The translations under genes and the position numbers were made by a program. Source: Candidatus Woesearchaeota archaeon (lineage in GTDB: Archaea > Nanobdellota > Nanobdellia > Woesearchaeales > GW2011-AR4). From it: a stretch of 6,833 nt of DNA. The notes below the pieces were generated by a model, which worked only from the letters and a program-made list of their open reading frames with translations, was not told where the DNA came from and searched no databases. Of this stretch, positions 1-6,151 are shown piece after piece (the stretch's first letter is position 1; the number at the start of each line of letters is the position of its first letter). The stretch lies in contig JACPMS010000012.1 of NCBI GenBank assembly GCA_016185875.1, positions 1-6,833 of the forward strand. The letters run 5' to 3'.

Positions 1-1
1 A

Positions 2-352
2 AAGTGGCTGAGCAGCTACACGATTGCGTGCATTGATGACAATGGCAATTTTGTTGAGGTTGGCAAGGCAAGCACTGGGTTGAAAGAAAAAGAAGAAGAA
101 GGACTAAGCTTTATGGAGATGACAAAATTATTGAAGCCATTGATAATTTCTGAAAAAGGAAAAGAAGTCAAGGTAAAGCCTAAAGTCGTTATTGAGGTTG
201 GGTATGAGGAAATACAAAAATCACCGACTTATGCTAGTGGATTTGCATTGCGCTTTCCTCGTGTTCAGGGTCTGAGGTCTGATAAAGGTCCAGACGACGC
301 TAGCACTTTGGATTATGTGAAAAAGTTGTATGCACAGCAGAAGAAGAGCTAA
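2..352 (+). CDS. lig: ATP-dependent DNA ligase, C-terminal part (5' end outside window)
   Basis: This is the last 116 codons of an archaeal/eukaryal-type ATP-dependent DNA ligase, the enzyme that seals nicks in replication and repair. The frame is open from the left edge (KWLSSYTIAC...), so the catalytic lysine domain lies outside the window. What remains is the OB-fold domain: a VGKASTGLKEKEEEGLSF stretch, then the KPLI...EVGYEEIQKSPTY block. The motif VI-like segment FALRFPRVQGLRSDK (about 242-286) comes next, and in this family it contacts the ATP phosphates. The end, DDASTLDYVKKLYAQQ, is also typical of archaeal ligases. The TTG at 80 is internal and not a start, because the homology begins upstream of it. 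The stop at 350-352 is only two bases from the stop of the convergent gene on the other strand. Identification is from recalled family sequence patterns and is strong. Confidence 0.93.
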   Translation, partial: KWLSSYTIACIDDNGNFVEVGKASTGLKEKEEEGLSFMEMTKLLKPLIISEKGKEVKVKPKVVIEVGYEEIQKSPTYASGFALRFPRVQGLRSDKGPDDASTLDYVKKLYAQQKKS

Positions 353-354
353 AA

Positions 355-717
355 TTAAAATAAATCTGTTTTGATTGTTTCTGCTCCCTGAAGTAAGTAA
401 GCTTCAACTAAATTTTGAGGCCAGTCACTACCTTCCAGAAACATTATTGATTTAACTAACCTGCTGCCATCTTTTATTAATCGTTCTAAAATTCTTTGAT
501 ATCCTTGTCTTGAAATATGTATATCTAGAGTGGGATAATTTCCCCCTCCAGCCCTTGAACCACCAACTCTTTCAGGAAAATTCCCATAAAAAAATCTCTC
601 GACTGGTCTTGCGTTTGGTGGCAATTCCAACCATAATTGCACATCATCAAATCTTTGCGGAGCAACCACATCTCTAATTGAATCTGCTCTTTTTGGAATT
701 CTCCCGGCTGTTGTCAT
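355..717 (-). CDS. Hypothetical protein, 120 aa, unrecognised
   Basis: I do not recognise this protein. It is taken as real because the frame is clean and codon use matches the neighbours (AGA arginines, ATT/ATA isoleucines). ATG at 717 is also the only possible start: the open stretch upstream, back to a TAA at 754-756, has no ATG, GTG or TTG. A TATA-like box sits 26-27 bases upstream of that ATG, so the message would be leaderless. The protein is soluble-looking, with no membrane segment or signal peptide and no cysteines. It is arginine-rich near the start (GRIPKRADSIRD), has a proline/aromatic centre (LPPNARPVERFFYGNFPERVGG) and a helix-like C-terminal half. It lies convergent with ligase and divergent from the 143-aa gene, so it is a single-gene unit. 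No motif suggests a function. Confidence 0.68.
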   Translation of the reverse strand: MTTAGRIPKRADSIRDVVAPQRFDDVQLWLELPPNARPVERFFYGNFPERVGGSRAGGGNYPTLDIHISRQGYQRILERLIKDGSRLVKSIMFLEGSDWPQNLVEAYLLQGAETIKTDLF

Positions 718-739
718 GGAACCAAGTAATAAACCGCCA

Positions 740-747
740 TTTAAAAA
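740..747 (-). promoter_or_regulatory. TATA box for the 120-aa minus-strand gene
   Basis: Read on the minus strand the site is TTTTTAAA within ATTTTTAAAT. Its centre is 26.5 bases from the ATG at 717, the expected archaeal TBP-site spacing for a leaderless transcript. A second A/T run at 751-760 (TTTTTAAAAAC on the minus strand) is an alternative that would give a leader of about 12 bases. Confidence 0.5.
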
Positions 748-784
748 TGTTTTTAAAAAGAACTGATTTTTTTCCCACCAAACC

Positions 785-792
785 TTTAAATA
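785..792 (+). promoter_or_regulatory. TATA box for the 143-aa gene
   Basis: The site TTTAAATA, in the context AACCTTTAAATACC, is centred 28.5 bases upstream of the ATG at 817. No Shine-Dalgarno sequence lies between box and ATG, so the transcript is probably leaderless or nearly so. Together with the box at 740-747 it makes a compact divergent promoter region in a 99-base gap. Confidence 0.65.
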
Positions 793-816
793 CCCTTTTC
801 AAATCCTATTTCTAAA

Positions 817-1248
817 ATGATAGTCGGCTTTGGCTTTACAAAATTAAGCGCAGAGAAGCATGAAGCGCCAAAGGGAAAGATTGACATAAACAACAATGTC
901 AGCATTAAGGATATTCAGGAAGACAACTTTTCCTTGGGCAAGGACAAGCAGCAAAATGTTCTGAGGTTTATTTTTGAATTTGTGTCAAAATACGAGCCGA
1001 ATGTAGGAACTATTCTTTTTGAAGGCGAGCTTTTGTATATGGAAGAGCCAAAAATAATCAAGGAAATCCTAGGCTCCTGGAAAAAGGACAAGAAAATACA
1101 AAAAGAGATAATGGCAGGCATGCTAAATACAATTCTAACAAAGTGCAATGTTCAGGCATTGATATTAAGCCAGGAAGTCAATCTGCCGCCGCCAATTCCA
1201 ATGCCAAAAGTGCAGATAGCAGCCCCTGACAAGGATTATATAGGATGA
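817..1248 (+). CDS. Conserved-looking archaeal protein, 143 aa, possibly SecB-like fold
   Basis: This is a soluble 143-residue protein. The start ATG at 817 is supported by the TATA box about 28 bases upstream. The first third alternates strand-like segments (MIVGFGFTKLSAEK; KIDINNNVSIKDI). The middle holds FIFEFVSKYEPNVGTILFEGELLYMEEP, a beta-rich piece, then charged helix residues (IIKEILGSWKKDKKIQ). A C-terminal helix, MLNTILTKCNVQALILSQEV, runs into a proline-rich tail NLPPPIPMPKV. Beta strands, then a helix, then a short proline-rich exit recall the SecB-like superfamily, which has archaeal members (MJ0357 of Methanocaldococcus has been described as SecB-like). That link is my inference from pattern only and is weak. 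It stands alone between a divergent promoter and the cdc48 upstream region. The gene itself is secure; the function is not. Confidence 0.8.
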   Translation: MIVGFGFTKLSAEKHEAPKGKIDINNNVSIKDIQEDNFSLGKDKQQNVLRFIFEFVSKYEPNVGTILFEGELLYMEEPKIIKEILGSWKKDKKIQKEIMAGMLNTILTKCNVQALILSQEVNLPPPIPMPKVQIAAPDKDYIG

Positions 1249-1258
1249 TTCTATACTC

Positions 1259-1291
1259 GCAGACAAAAATAATTATACAATAGTTGTCTGC
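1259..1291. repeat. Inverted repeat 1 upstream of cdc48
   Basis: The arms are GCAGACAA (1259-1266) and TTGTCTGC (1284-1291), a perfect 8-base inverted repeat with a 17-base A/T-rich loop. It starts 11 bases after the stop of the 143-aa gene, so it could form a hairpin in that gene's 3' untranslated region. It is not followed by a T-tract. Confidence 0.7.
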
Positions 1292-1299
1292 TCGTAATA

Positions 1300-1342
1300 A
1301 GCAAATGACATGTTATATGTATAAAAATTTGTGTCATTTGCT
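1300..1342. repeat. Inverted repeat 2 upstream of cdc48
   Basis: The arms are AGCAAATGACA (1300-1310) and TGTCATTTGCT (1332-1342), a perfect 11-base inverted repeat with a 21-base loop. Two more G-U pairs are possible just inside the stem as RNA. It ends 24 bases before the cdc48 TATA box, so it would lie outside the cdc48 message. It could act as a DNA operator, a 3' processing hairpin of the upstream gene, or part of a small RNA. Confidence 0.75.
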
Positions 1343-1366
1343 ATAGTGTTAAGTTTAAGCAAAAGA

Positions 1367-1374
1367 TTTATAAA
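1367..1374 (+). promoter_or_regulatory. TATA box for cdc48
   Basis: The site TTTATAAA, within AAAGATTTATAAAACAGG, is preceded by an A-rich stretch that could serve as the TFB (BRE) site. Its centre is 34.5 bases from the ATG at 1405, which predicts a short leader of about 8-10 bases rather than a strictly leaderless message. Confidence 0.6.
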
Positions 1375-1404
1375 ACAGGTATACTTATTTCCCGGCATCA
1401 GAAA

Positions 1405-4017
1405 ATGACAGACAAGGAACTAAAACTTAAGGTTGCGGAAGCTATCCAGGATGATGTCAACAAAGGCATAGTCAGGATAGACTCCGGGTACTTGGCTGAA
1501 GTAGACATAAAGCCAGGCGACATAGTTGAGATTGAAGGAGAGAGAAAGACAGTTGCAATAGCAGACCGCTCATACCCTGGTGATATTGGCTTGAACATCA
1601 TAAGAATGGATGGCATTATAAGAAAGAACGCCAAGACAGGAATTGGGGAAATAGCAAAAATCAGAAAAGCGCTTGTCAAGGAAGCAAAAAAGGTTATTAT
1701 AGCGCCTGCAAGGAAAGGAATTGTCATAAGGGCTTCCCCTGAGATTTTCAAGCAGGGCTTGCTTGGAAGGGCTGTTGTCAGAGGAGACATTGTTTCCTTG
1801 GGAGGGGCAAGAAGAAGAAAAACAACGATGATGAACAACCCTTTCTTTGACGAGGATATTTTCAGCATACTGGATGAAAGCATGATGGGCATTGGATTTG
1901 GAGACATTAAGTTTGTTGTTGTTGACACAAATCCAAAGCAGGCTGTTATAATTCTTGACTCGACAGAAATTGAGTTTAGGTCAGAGGCTGTTGAGATTGA
2001 GGAAGAAAGGGTTCCTGACATCACTTATGAAGATGTTGGCGGCCTGGAAGACGAGATAAAAAAAGTAAGGGAAATGGTTGAGCTGCCATTAAAGCATCCT
2101 GAGATATTTGAAAGATTGGGAATAGAAGCGCCAAAAGGGGTTTTGCTGCATGGTCCGCCAGGGACTGGAAAAACATTATTGGCAAAGGCTGTTGCAAACG
2201 AGACAAACTCGCATTTCATCTTGATTAATGGGCCTGAAATCATGTCGAAATATTATGGCCAAAGCGAGGAAAACTTAAGGAAGAAGTTCGAGGAAGCTGA
2301 AAAAAATGCCCCTTCAATAATTTTTATTGACGAGATTGATGCAATTGCCTCGAAAAGGGAAGAGACAAGAGGGGAAGTGGAGAGAAGGGTTGTTGCGCAA
2401 TTGCTTGCTCTTATGGATGGCTTGCAGTCAAGGGGCAAGGTTGTTGTGATTGCTGCGACAAACGTTCCAAACATACTTGACCCTGCTTTGAGAAGGCCAG
2501 GGAGGTTTGACAGGGAAATTGAGATAGGAGTGCCAAGCAAGGAAGGCAGATTAAACATTTTAAAAATCCACACCAGAAACATGCCTATGTACACAAGAGA
2601 GAACATTGTCAAAGACAGCGACTTTGAGCCAGAGTACAAAGAAGCAATCCTGAACCTGCAAAGGTACAAGGATACAAATTCAAGAAGCATAGAGAGGACA
2701 ATAAACAAATATCTTGTTGAGAATGCTGAAAAAAATGAATTGTTCAAAAAGATTGAAGTATCCAAATTAAAGAAATACATGGAAAAGATAAATTACGATT
2801 CAAAAGTTGTTATTCTGAAAGAGCTTGCAGAGATTACACATGGCTTTGTTGGCGCTGACTTGGCGTCATTGGCAAAGGAAGCTGCAATGATTGTGCTTAG
2901 AAGAGTGCTTCCAGACATAAAGCTAAAAGAGGATGACCCACTTCCAAAAGAACTGCTTGAAAGGTTAATAATAACACAGCAGGATTTCAAAGAGTCCTTG
3001 AAAGTTGTGAGGCCAAGCGCATTAAGAGAAGTTATAGTTGAAATTCCAAATATCAAATGGTCCGACATTGGCGGCTTGCTGAATGTAAAGCAGGAACTGA
3101 TTGAAGCAGTTGAATGGCCATTAAAGCATCCTGAAGCCTTCAAAAGACTGGGTGTAAGGCCGCCTAGAGGAATCTTGCTTTTTGGAGCTCCTGGAACTGG
3201 AAAAACATTGCTTGCAAAAGCAGTTGCAAATGAAAGTGAAGCTAATTTCATTCTTGTTAAAGGTCCTGAATTGCTTTCAAAATGGGTTGGCGAAAGCGAA
3301 AAAGCTGTTAGAGAAGTTTTCAAGAAAGCCAGGCAAGTAAGCCCGTGCATTATCTTCTTTGACGAGGTCGATGCATTAGCACCAAGGAGAGGGCTGAGTT
3401 CTGACAGCCATGTAAGTGAACGAGTTGTGAATCAATTATTAACAGAAATTGATGGATTAGAGGATTTGCATGATGTTGTTGTTATTGCAGCAACCAACAG
3501 GCCAGATATTGTCGACACTGCCCTGCTGAGGCCAGGAAGATTTGACAGGATGATTTTGACACATATTCCGGATGAAAACACAAGGCTTGAGATTTTCAAA
3601 GTTCATACAAAAGGAATGCCTATAAGCATAGAACAGCAGCCGATAAAAAAGAAGATGATTGCAGCAAAGACAGTTGGAAAAGGCGAGGCCACAAGCATGG
3701 AATTTGAGAACGAGGAGAAATTATTTGATAAGGAAGATATAAAGAGCAGGGATGACTTTTTAAGGGCGCTTGCAAAGAAAACTGAAGGTTACGTTGGCGC
3801 TGACATTGAAGCAGTATGCAGGGAAGCTGCAATTCTTACTTTAAGAGAAGATATAAATTCCAGAGATATTTACAAAAAACACTTTGAGCTTGCGCTTCAG
3901 AAAGTAAGGCCAAGCGTCACTAAAGATGTTGAAAAGGCATATGAGGAATTGCAGGAGCACTTCACTGCTGCAAGGGCAAAGCAGATGATTGATGAAAAGC
4001 CGGGGTATATGGGGTAA
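1405..4017 (+). CDS. cdc48: CDC48/VCP-family AAA+ ATPase with extra segments in both ATPase domains
   Basis: This is a hexameric double-ring unfoldase (archaeal VAT/p97 family) that pulls proteins through a central pore using ATP, usually to feed the proteasome or dismantle complexes. The N-terminal domain covers about residues 1-190 (LKPGDIVEIEG-like fold, then the CDC48 domain 2). D1 has Walker A GPPGTGKT 250-257, Walker B IIFIDEID (D309, E310), arginine fingers R364/R367 and pore loop KYYG 282-285. D2 has Walker A GAPGTGKT 594-601, Walker B IIFFDEVD (D653, E654), R709/R712 and pore loop KWVG 626-629. Both rings therefore look catalytically intact. At 870 residues it is longer than usual relatives (VAT is about 745). 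The excess comes mainly from roughly 70 extra residues at 395-470 and roughly 40 at 740-782, each just before the lid helix of its ring. It ends PGYMG, not an HbYX proteasome-docking motif. The small membrane protein follows after 3 bases. Confidence 0.96.
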   Translation: MTDKELKLKVAEAIQDDVNKGIVRIDSGYLAEVDIKPGDIVEIEGERKTVAIADRSYPGDIGLNIIRMDGIIRKNAKTGIGEIAKIRKALVKEAKKVIIAPARKGIVIRASPEIFKQGLLGRAVVRGDIVSLGGARRRKTTMMNNPFFDEDIFSILDESMMGIGFGDIKFVVVDTNPKQAVIILDSTEIEFRSEAVEIEEERVPDITYEDVGGLEDEIKKVREMVELPLKHPEIFERLGIEAPKGVLLHGPPGTGKTLLAKAVANETNSHFILINGPEIMSKYYGQSEENLRKKFEEAEKNAPSIIFIDEIDAIASKREETRGEVERRVVAQLLALMDGLQSRGKVVVIAATNVPNILDPALRRPGRFDREIEIGVPSKEGRLNILKIHTRNMPMYTRENIVKDSDFEPEYKEAILNLQRYKDTNSRSIERTINKYLVENAEKNELFKKIEVSKLKKYMEKINYDSKVVILKELAEITHGFVGADLASLAKEAAMIVLRRVLPDIKLKEDDPLPKELLERLIITQQDFKESLKVVRPSALREVIVEIPNIKWSDIGGLLNVKQELIEAVEWPLKHPEAFKRLGVRPPRGILLFGAPGTGKTLLAKAVANESEANFILVKGPELLSKWVGESEKAVREVFKKARQVSPCIIFFDEVDALAPRRGLSSDSHVSERVVNQLLTEIDGLEDLHDVVVIAATNRPDIVDTALLRPGRFDRMILTHIPDENTRLEIFKVHTKGMPISIEQQPIKKKMIAAKTVGKGEATSMEFENEEKLFDKEDIKSRDDFLRALAKKTEGYVGADIEAVCREAAILTLREDINSRDIYKKHFELALQKVRPSVTKDVEKAYEELQEHFTAARAKQMIDEKPGYMG

Positions 4018-4020
4018 AAA

Positions 4021-4281
4021 ATGGCAAAACTAAAACCATCATCAGTTGGATTGGCGCTTGGATTGCTTTTGGCGGTAATTCAGATATTGCGAAGCATTGT
4101 CGCATGGCTGTTTCCGAATTTTGTTGCTTATATCATCAAAAACCTGACATTTAATGCGATTTCTATACAGCCACCAATAGTGACTGCTGCATCTTTTATT
4201 ATCGGATTAATCGCATTATTTGCTGGCGGATTTGTTTTAGGGACTATTTTTGGAATGATTTACAATTGGGCTGTCAAATAA
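4021..4281 (+). CDS. Small two-helix membrane protein, 86 aa
   Basis: This is an 86-residue membrane protein with two predicted helices. The first is about residues 9-31 (VGLALGLLLAVIQILRSIVAWLF) and the second about 54-81 (IVTAASF...GGFVLGTIFGMIYNW). The loop between them carries NLTFNAISIQPP. A lysine pair near the N-terminus (MAKLKPS) and a C-terminal lysine flank the helices. The glycine-rich second helix ending in IYNW resembles the small two-helix proteins common in archaea and grouped under DUF5676, but I make that match from memory and hold it loosely. The start lies 3 bases after the cdc48 stop, with a G-run (GGGG) about 6 bases upstream of the ATG, so it is probably translated from the cdc48 message. 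The pairing with an unfoldase might hint at a membrane role for part of the CDC48 pool, which is only inference. Confidence 0.8.
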   Translation: MAKLKPSSVGLALGLLLAVIQILRSIVAWLFPNFVAYIIKNLTFNAISIQPPIVTAASFIIGLIALFAGGFVLGTIFGMIYNWAVK

Positions 4282-4294
4282 ACCATTCAAAACA

Positions 4295-4302
4295 TTTAAA
4301 TA
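4295..4302 (+). promoter_or_regulatory. TATA box for the gatD operon
   Basis: The site TTTAAATA, within ACATTTAAATAAAC, is centred 26.5 bases upstream of the ATG at 4325. This spacing decides the start of the gatD N-terminal frame at 4325 rather than the TTG at 4319. The T-rich stretch between box and ATG (CTTTTTGTTT) could also help end the cdc48 transcript. Confidence 0.65.
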
Positions 4303-4324
4303 AACTTATTCTAACTTTTTGTTT

Positions 4325-4573
4325 ATGATACCGGAGTATGGAGACACAGTCAAAGTGCACACAAAAGAGCAAGTCTATGAAGGTATAATGCTGCCCCGCC
4401 CGGAAATTTTTGATGAAAATTACACAATAATAAAGCTTGACAACGGCTACAATATAGGAATTGACAACAAAAGGATTGAGAAGATTGAGGTTCTTGAAAA
4501 GCACCAGAGAAAAAAAGAGGAAAGGCATAAGATGGAGCATAAGAGGATATGGCTCCTGAGGAATGGCAGTTGA
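4325..4573 (+). pseudogene. gatD: GatD N-terminal domain fragment (glutamyl-tRNA(Gln) amidotransferase subunit D)
   Basis: This is the first part of GatD, the asparaginase-like subunit of the archaeal GatDE enzyme, which releases ammonia from glutamine so that GatE can turn Glu-tRNA(Gln) into Gln-tRNA(Gln). Residues 1 to about 58 match the GatD N-terminal beta-barrel: GDTVKVHTKEQVYEGIMLPRPE, then IIKLDNGYNIGIDNKRIEKIEVLE. After a charged stretch (KHQRKKEERHKMEHK) the frame reads RIWLLRNGS and stops. That tail is an out-of-frame reading of the DNA that encodes EDMAPEEW in the next frame. The expected continuation, with the TGGT motif and its catalytic threonine, is absent. Two copies of GCATAAGA (4525-4532, 4537-4544) sit at the break. 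ATG 4325 is chosen from the TATA spacing. It could be a true pseudogene or an assembly/sequencing deletion. Confidence 0.85.
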
Positions 4574-5445
4574 TGGCAAGAAGAATTGCAAAAGAGGTTA
4601 ATGATGATGAAGTTGCTGGAGTTGTCGTTACACAAGGGACAGATACTCTGCATTTTTCAACAGCTGCTATGTCATTTTTCCTAAGAAACTTGAACAAGCC
4701 TGTTGTTTTTACAGCAGCGCAGAGAAGCATAGACAGAGGCAGTTCAGACGCTTTCTCAAACCTACTGTGCGCTGTGAATGCCGCAGCAAAGTTTGATGGG
4801 GCTGCAGTTGTCACATGCTTGCATGGAACAGCTGATGATAATTATTGCATACTAAACAGAGGCACAAAAGTCAGAAAAATGCACACAAGCAGAAGGGATG
4901 CTTTTCGCCCGATAAATGAATTGCCTCTTGCAAAAGCTTATGAAAACGGAAAAATAGAAATCCTGAATAAAAATTACACTAAGAGAAATAATGAAAAAGT
5001 TGTTGTAAATGACAAATTTGAGCATAAGACTGCTTTAGTTTATGTATATCCCGGAATGAATCCAGACATTTTTGACTATTACCTTGATAAAAAGTACAAA
5101 GGCATTGTGATTGCAGCAACTGCGCTTGGGCATGTATCAACAACAAACCCAAAATATTCATTGATTAGCAAATTAAAAAAATTGATTGACAATAATGCTA
5201 CAATAATAATTTCCACCCAAACAATTTATGGAAGGGTTCACCCGTATGTTTATACAAATTTAAGAAAATTATCGGTTGAATTGGGGTGCATTTTTGTTGA
5301 GGACATGCTGCCGGAAACAGCTTATGTAAAGCTTGGCTGGGTTTTGGGACACACGCATAAAATGGAAGAAGTCAAAAAAATGATGCTCGTAAATTACGCA
5401 GGGGAAATAAGCGAAAGAACTGATGAAAGCGCTTTTTTGTATTAG
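4549..5445 (+). pseudogene. gatD: GatD asparaginase-like domain lacking its first catalytic segment
   Basis: This 298-residue frame matches GatD from the EDMxPExW block to the C-terminus. Visible family signatures are VVVTQGTDTLHF with the second catalytic pair T31-D32, and AAQRSIDRGSSDAFSNLLCAV. Then come VRKMHTSRRDAF with the likely catalytic lysine K110, VYPGMNPDIFDYY, GIVIAATALGHV, QTIYGRVHPYVY, EDMLPETAYVKLGWVLGHT and the terminal NYAGEISERTD. The ATG at 4549 is not a natural start: it is the internal methionine of EDM. The bases before it encode the matching E-D, and an in-frame TAA at 4540-4542 shuts the frame off from the N-terminal part. About 60 residues are missing compared with intact GatD as I recall it, including the first catalytic threonine. 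Restoring the frame needs an insert of length 3n+1. The MJ1316-domain gene begins on the next base. A shortened independent protein is possible but should lack glutaminase activity. Confidence 0.88.
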
Positions 5446-5685
5446 ATGATTCCAATCAAGAATTTATTGAATAAAATCAAGTGGGACAAAAGAGAAGCTC
5501 CAGAGCAGTACTCAATTTTTTATTTTGACAGGATTTTAAAGAAATTAATAAAAATTCCATACATAAAAATTAAAAGAATTGAAGGCAGCTTCATGGTTTT
5601 GGACAATGAAGATGAATCAAATATTCCATTGCACAGGGTAAGAAAAGTTATGAAAAATGATACTGTTGTTTGGGAAAGGAAATGA
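5446..5685 (+). CDS. MJ1316/DUF504 (UPF0248) family protein, 79 aa
   Basis: This is a small single-domain protein of the MJ1316 (DUF504, UPF0248) family. It is recognised by the opening MIPIKNLLNKIKWDK, the YFDR...KIPYIKIKRIEG strands, and the closing IPLHRVRKVMKNDTVVWERK, where HRVR and the final W are the family hallmark. The length of 79 is normal for the stand-alone archaeal form. The domain has been proposed from comparative genomics to recognise RNA ends carrying cyclic phosphate and is sometimes linked to RNA ligase or 2H phosphoesterase domains; this is a prediction, not a proven activity. The ATG directly follows the gatD TAG with no gap, and the stop overlaps the beginning of the nuclease-like gene, so the three genes look like one transcription unit started at the gatD promoter. 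Confidence 0.85.
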   Translation: MIPIKNLLNKIKWDKREAPEQYSIFYFDRILKKLIKIPYIKIKRIEGSFMVLDNEDESNIPLHRVRKVMKNDTVVWERK

Positions 5686-5687
5686 GA

Positions 5688-6104
5688 ATGGAGGTAACTG
5701 ATAGTACTAAAAGAAAGGGTACAAGTGTAGAATTCTTAATAATAAGCAAATTGTTAAAATACAACTTTGATGTTTATATACCTGTAGCCGATACCTCTGG
5801 GATAGATATTATAATAAGAAGTCCAAAAGGAAAATATGTAGAAATACAAGTAAAAAGCAGGATAGCAAGAGGAGGCGGAAGAGTCTTTGACGTTAAAAAT
5901 TTCACACCAAGAGATACTTATTTTATATGCTGCTACATAATAGAAGAAAATGAATACTGGTTAATCCCTTCTAAGAAGTATTACAAACATGCTGCTTACA
6001 ATAATAACAAAAGAAGATTAGATACTACAAAATTGAGATTTTTTGATAAATTTGAGGGAGAGAATGGCTTAAGGGAGATTGTAAGAGTTCTTAGGTCAAA
6101 CTAA
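5688..6104 (+). CDS. PD-(D/E)XK-superfamily nuclease-like protein, 138 aa
   Basis: This is a small protein with the core pattern of the PD-(D/E)XK nuclease fold: a helix with E15 (KGTSVEFLIISKLL), the strand DVYIPVADTSGIDIII with D40, then KYVEIQVKS with Q54 and K56. The (Q)xK form of the last motif is seen in intron-associated and DUF4365-like members of the superfamily, where it still binds metal. Length and layout match the small group that includes the I-Ssp6803I-type homing nucleases. The later WLIPSKKYYKH and the basic KRRLDTTKLRF would suit DNA binding. Start choice: ATG 5688 has AAGGA 7 bases upstream; ATG 5682 overlaps the previous stop (ATGA) and would add two residues; TTG 5670 is less likely. 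Codon use is more A/T-rich (many ATA) than in cdc48, which suggests a more recent arrival. DNA target and role are unknown. Confidence 0.78.
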   Translation: MEVTDSTKRKGTSVEFLIISKLLKYNFDVYIPVADTSGIDIIIRSPKGKYVEIQVKSRIARGGGRVFDVKNFTPRDTYFICCYIIEENEYWLIPSKKYYKHAAYNNNKRRLDTTKLRFFDKFEGENGLREIVRVLRSN

Positions 6105-6151
6105 TTCTACCACTGGACATGCTCACGTCATATTTATAAACTAATTCTACC
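6098..6151 (+). repeat. 14-base direct repeat, two copies 40 bases apart
   Basis: AAACTAATTCTACC occurs at 6098-6111 and again at 6138-6151. The first copy overlaps the stop codon of the nuclease-like gene and supplies its last residue. The second lies in the left arm of the large palindrome. The 26 bases between the copies include the TATA-like TTTATAAA at 6133-6140. Such a pair could mark an insertion or recombination edge. Confidence 0.75.
6133..6140 (+). promoter_or_regulatory. Possible TATA box before the palindrome
   Basis: The site TTTATAAA, within CATATTTATAAACTAA, predicts a start near 6163, just after a T6 run. A transcript from here would begin at the left arm of the palindrome and run into the homing endonuclease gene with a folded leader of about 110 bases. 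The evidence is only the box itself. Confidence 0.35.

Noticed and set aside
1249..1404. A tRNA or other known structured RNA in the gap before cdc48.
   Set aside because: No cloverleaf arms, no GTTCGA-type T-loop and no box C/D or H/ACA pattern could be found; only the two simple inverted repeats.
1398..3832. Several long open frames on the minus strand under cdc48.
   Set aside because: They are antisense shadows of a strongly conserved coding region, serine/leucine-rich as expected from reverse reading, with no promoters or recognisable domains.
4319..4327. TTG at 4319 as the gatD start.
   Set aside because: ATG at 4325 fits the TATA spacing better and matches the usual N-terminus of the family.
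4530..4575. Programmed frameshift joining the two gatD frames.
   Set aside because: A one-base shift would not restore the missing segment of about 60 residues with the TGGT motif, and no slippery run with a downstream structure is seen at the overlap.
4274..4814. Overlapping minus-strand frames across gatD.
   Set aside because: Antisense to clear GatD homology; cysteine/serine/phenylalanine-rich composition typical of shadow frames.
5670..5690. TTG at 5670 as the start of the PD-(D/E)XK gene.
   Set aside because: It lies inside the previous gene with no ribosome binding site; ATG 5688 (or 5682) is better placed.
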